64,000 nt of DNA from JBELHJ01 sp042091495 (lineage in GTDB: Bacteria; Bacteroidota; Bacteroidia; Flavobacteriales; Flavobacteriaceae). The translations under genes and the position numbers were made by a program. Positions 62,671 to 64,000 of the stretch are shown here, in pieces (positions within the stretch are counted from its first letter, which is position 1; each line of letters starts with the position of its first letter). The stretch is from assembly GCA_042091495.1 (NCBI GenBank), contig JBELHJ010000005.1:1-64000 (forward strand). The letters are read 5' to 3'. The notes under the pieces were generated by a model that had not been told where the DNA came from, did not search any database, and worked only from the letters and a program-made list of their open reading frames with translations.

Positions 62671-62967
62671 ATGTCTTCAATTGAACAACAAGCAAAAGAA
62701 AAAAAGGGCGGTGAAATTAGATATTTAACACCGTTACAAATAGAAACAACTAAAGCTAAAAAGTACTGTCGTTTCAAGAAATCAGGGATCAAATACATCG
62801 ATTATAAAGATGCTGATTTCTTATTAAAGTTTGTAAACGAACAAGGGAAGTTACTTCCAAGACGCTTAACAGGAACGTCTTTGAAATACCAAAGAAAAGT
62901 CTCTGTAGCCGTTAAAAGAGCGCGTCACTTAGCGTTGATGCCTTATGTAGCCGATTTATTAAAATAA
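62671..62967 (+). CDS. rpsR: 30S ribosomal protein bS18
   Basis: This small basic protein of 98 residues pairs with bS6. KKYCRFKKSGIKYIDYKD and the C-terminal LPRRLTGTSLKYQRKVSVAVKR region are characteristic. It is encoded three bases after rpsF and ten before rplI. A Cys in the CRFKK segment is a remnant of the zinc-binding type. Confidence 0.96.
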   Translation: MSSIEQQAKEKKGGEIRYLTPLQIETTKAKKYCRFKKSGIKYIDYKDADFLLKFVNEQGKLLPRRLTGTSLKYQRKVSVAVKRARHLALMPYVADLLK

Positions 62968-62977
62968 TACTGTAACT

Positions 62978-63424
62978 ATGGAACTTATATTAAAACAAGA
63001 CGTAGATAATGTTGGATTTAAAGACGATGTAGTAACAGTTAAAAACGGTTATGGTCGTAACTTTTTAATTCCTCAAGGTTTTGCGGTTTTAGCAACACCT
63101 TCTGCTAAAAAAGTTTTAGCAGAGAATTTAAAGCAACGCGCTTATAAAGAAAATAAAATCGTTGACGATGCTAATAAATTAGCTGAGGCTTTAAAAGCCC
63201 TAGATGTTAAAATAGCTTCTAAAGTAGGTACTGGTGATAAATTATTCGGTTCTGTGAATAATATCGATGTATCAGCTGCTTTAAACAAAGCAGGTCACGA
63301 GGTAGAGAAAAGGTATATTTCAATCGCTGGTGGTAGCATCAAGCGTTTAGGAAAATACAACGCGGTTATTAGACTTCACAGAGAAGTATCAGTAGATTTA
63401 CCATTTGAAATCGTAGCTGAGTAA
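62978..63424 (+). CDS. rplI: 50S ribosomal protein bL9
   Basis: bL9 is a two-domain protein linking ribosomes through a long helix. The 148-residue sequence begins with MELILKQDVDNVGFKDDVVTVK-type residues, then NGYGRNFLIPQGFA, the bL9 signature. The second domain (from about 75) ends with IRLHREVSVDLPFEIVAE. It closes the operon before a terminator. Confidence 0.96.
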   Translation: MELILKQDVDNVGFKDDVVTVKNGYGRNFLIPQGFAVLATPSAKKVLAENLKQRAYKENKIVDDANKLAEALKALDVKIASKVGTGDKLFGSVNNIDVSAALNKAGHEVEKRYISIAGGSIKRLGKYNAVIRLHREVSVDLPFEIVAE

Positions 63425-63446
63425 TAATCCCAACCTTATATGAAAA

Positions 63447-63466
63447 GCCTCAATATCTATTGGGGC
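63447..63466 (+). terminator. Intrinsic terminator of the rpsF-rpsR-rplI operon
   Basis: GCCTCAATA pairs with TATTGGGGC (one G-U wobble, 2-base centre) and is followed by T7. Confidence 0.87.
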
Positions 63467-63525
63467 TTTTTTTATTAGTTTATGAATTAGTTTATGAATT
63501 GTATTATGAATTGTAAACACGCCTT

Positions 63526-63999
63526 ATGAAATACAGTCGTTTAAGCAAAGAACAGTTTGAGTCCTTACATCAGGAGTTTATTAATTTTTTAGCCACACAG
63601 CAAATCACAGCAGCCGAATGGGATACGCTTAAAACTACCCAACCCGAGGTGGTGGATCAGGAGCTGGATGTGTTTAGTGATCTCATCTGGGAAGGCGTAC
63701 TTAAAAACGTAGGGTTTATAGAACATTTCTCACCACAGCAAATCCATTTGTTTAAGGTGCTGGAACAGGACATCCAACTCATTTCCATTTCGGTTCAGCA
63801 AGAGGGTATTGATGTGACTACGCCTGAAGGTTACCACTGGTTACGCGAACACCTTATGGACGATGCGGTGACGTTTTACCGGGCCGTGAAGCCGTTCTCA
63901 GATGATAAGCATCAGGACCTTTTTAAACTCATTCAAGAAGGGGGTCAGATCACCAAAGGCGCGTTATTCCATTATTTCGAGCAGTTGGTTAACGGTTAA
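63526..63999 (+). CDS. DUF6495 family protein
   Basis: This 157-residue soluble protein begins MKYSRLSKEQFESLHQEF and matches my memory of a conserved flavobacterial family (DUF6495) found after rplI. It has no signal peptide, no membrane helix and no recognised motif; it is acidic and probably helical. The leader contains three copies of TTATGAATT at about 63480-63512. Function is unknown. Confidence 0.75.
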   Translation: MKYSRLSKEQFESLHQEFINFLATQQITAAEWDTLKTTQPEVVDQELDVFSDLIWEGVLKNVGFIEHFSPQQIHLFKVLEQDIQLISISVQQEGIDVTTPEGYHWLREHLMDDAVTFYRAVKPFSDDKHQDLFKLIQEGGQITKGALFHYFEQLVNG

Positions 64000-64000
64000 T

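Overview
The window looks like chromosomal DNA from a marine member of the Flavobacteriaceae (Bacteroidota). The evidence is low G+C, A-rich leaders in place of strong Shine-Dalgarno sites, TAnnTTTG-type promoter elements, a hybrid two-component system, several lipobox-bearing secreted sulfatases and fucosidases, and flavobacterial families such as DUF3276, DUF4252, DUF6495 and an N-terminally extended NusB. I see no rRNA, tRNA, CRISPR array, insertion sequence, integrase or phage gene. The species is not determined.

Region 1 (1-32 kb) is a sulfated-sugar utilisation locus. It holds five family S1 sulfatases (606-2258, 4134-5672, 20521-22155, 24106-25899, 25910-27409) and three GH29 alpha-L-fucosidase-type glycosidases (2554-4128, 5674-7224, 22233-24068). 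There is also a DUF1501/DUF1800 pair, a LacI-type repressor with two matching operators, and a hybrid two-component regulator. Between the hydrolases lies a catabolic operon (11125-20495): LgoD-like dehydrogenase, KDG kinase, KDPG aldolase, UxaA-type dehydratase, UxaB-type reductase, COG3618 lactonase, SDR sugar dehydrogenase, FucP permease and RhaM-type mutarotase. Read as one pathway, sulfatases and GH29 enzymes free L-sugars in the periplasm or at the surface and FucP imports them. Mutarotase, SDR and lactonase make the aldonate; LgoD-like, UxaB and UxaA convert it to KDG; KdgK and KdgA yield pyruvate and glyceraldehyde-3-phosphate. This back end fits L-galactose better than L-fucose, because KdgK phosphorylates a C6 hydroxyl that fucose lacks. 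No uronate isomerase, fucose isomerase or fuculokinase is present, and no SusC/SusD pair lies in the window, so transport or endo-acting genes may lie to the left.

Region 2 (32-50 kb) is mostly housekeeping and stress physiology: thioredoxin reductase, a PspC membrane protein with a PadR regulator whose 5' leader carries ten TTGA repeats, DUF4442, OxyR, a cyclophilin lipoprotein, a Nudix CoA hydrolase, a PlsC acyltransferase, an ECF sigma factor with a four-helix membrane protein, a redoxin, CsaA, DUF3276, an ABC exporter, NusB, DUF1573, YajC, an S41 protease, a second ECF cassette with two DUF4252 proteins, and PurB.

Region 3 (50-64 kb) is visibly richer in G+C. It holds a GT4-like glycosyltransferase, a sirtuin, TrmH, a carboxypeptidase-regulatory-domain protein, a DEAD-box helicase, RdgB, RlmH, NadC, a YihY membrane protein, PriA, a LytTR response regulator, the rpsF-rpsR-rplI operon and DUF6495. 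No gene-free stretch exceeds 300 bases; the longest is 2259-2553.
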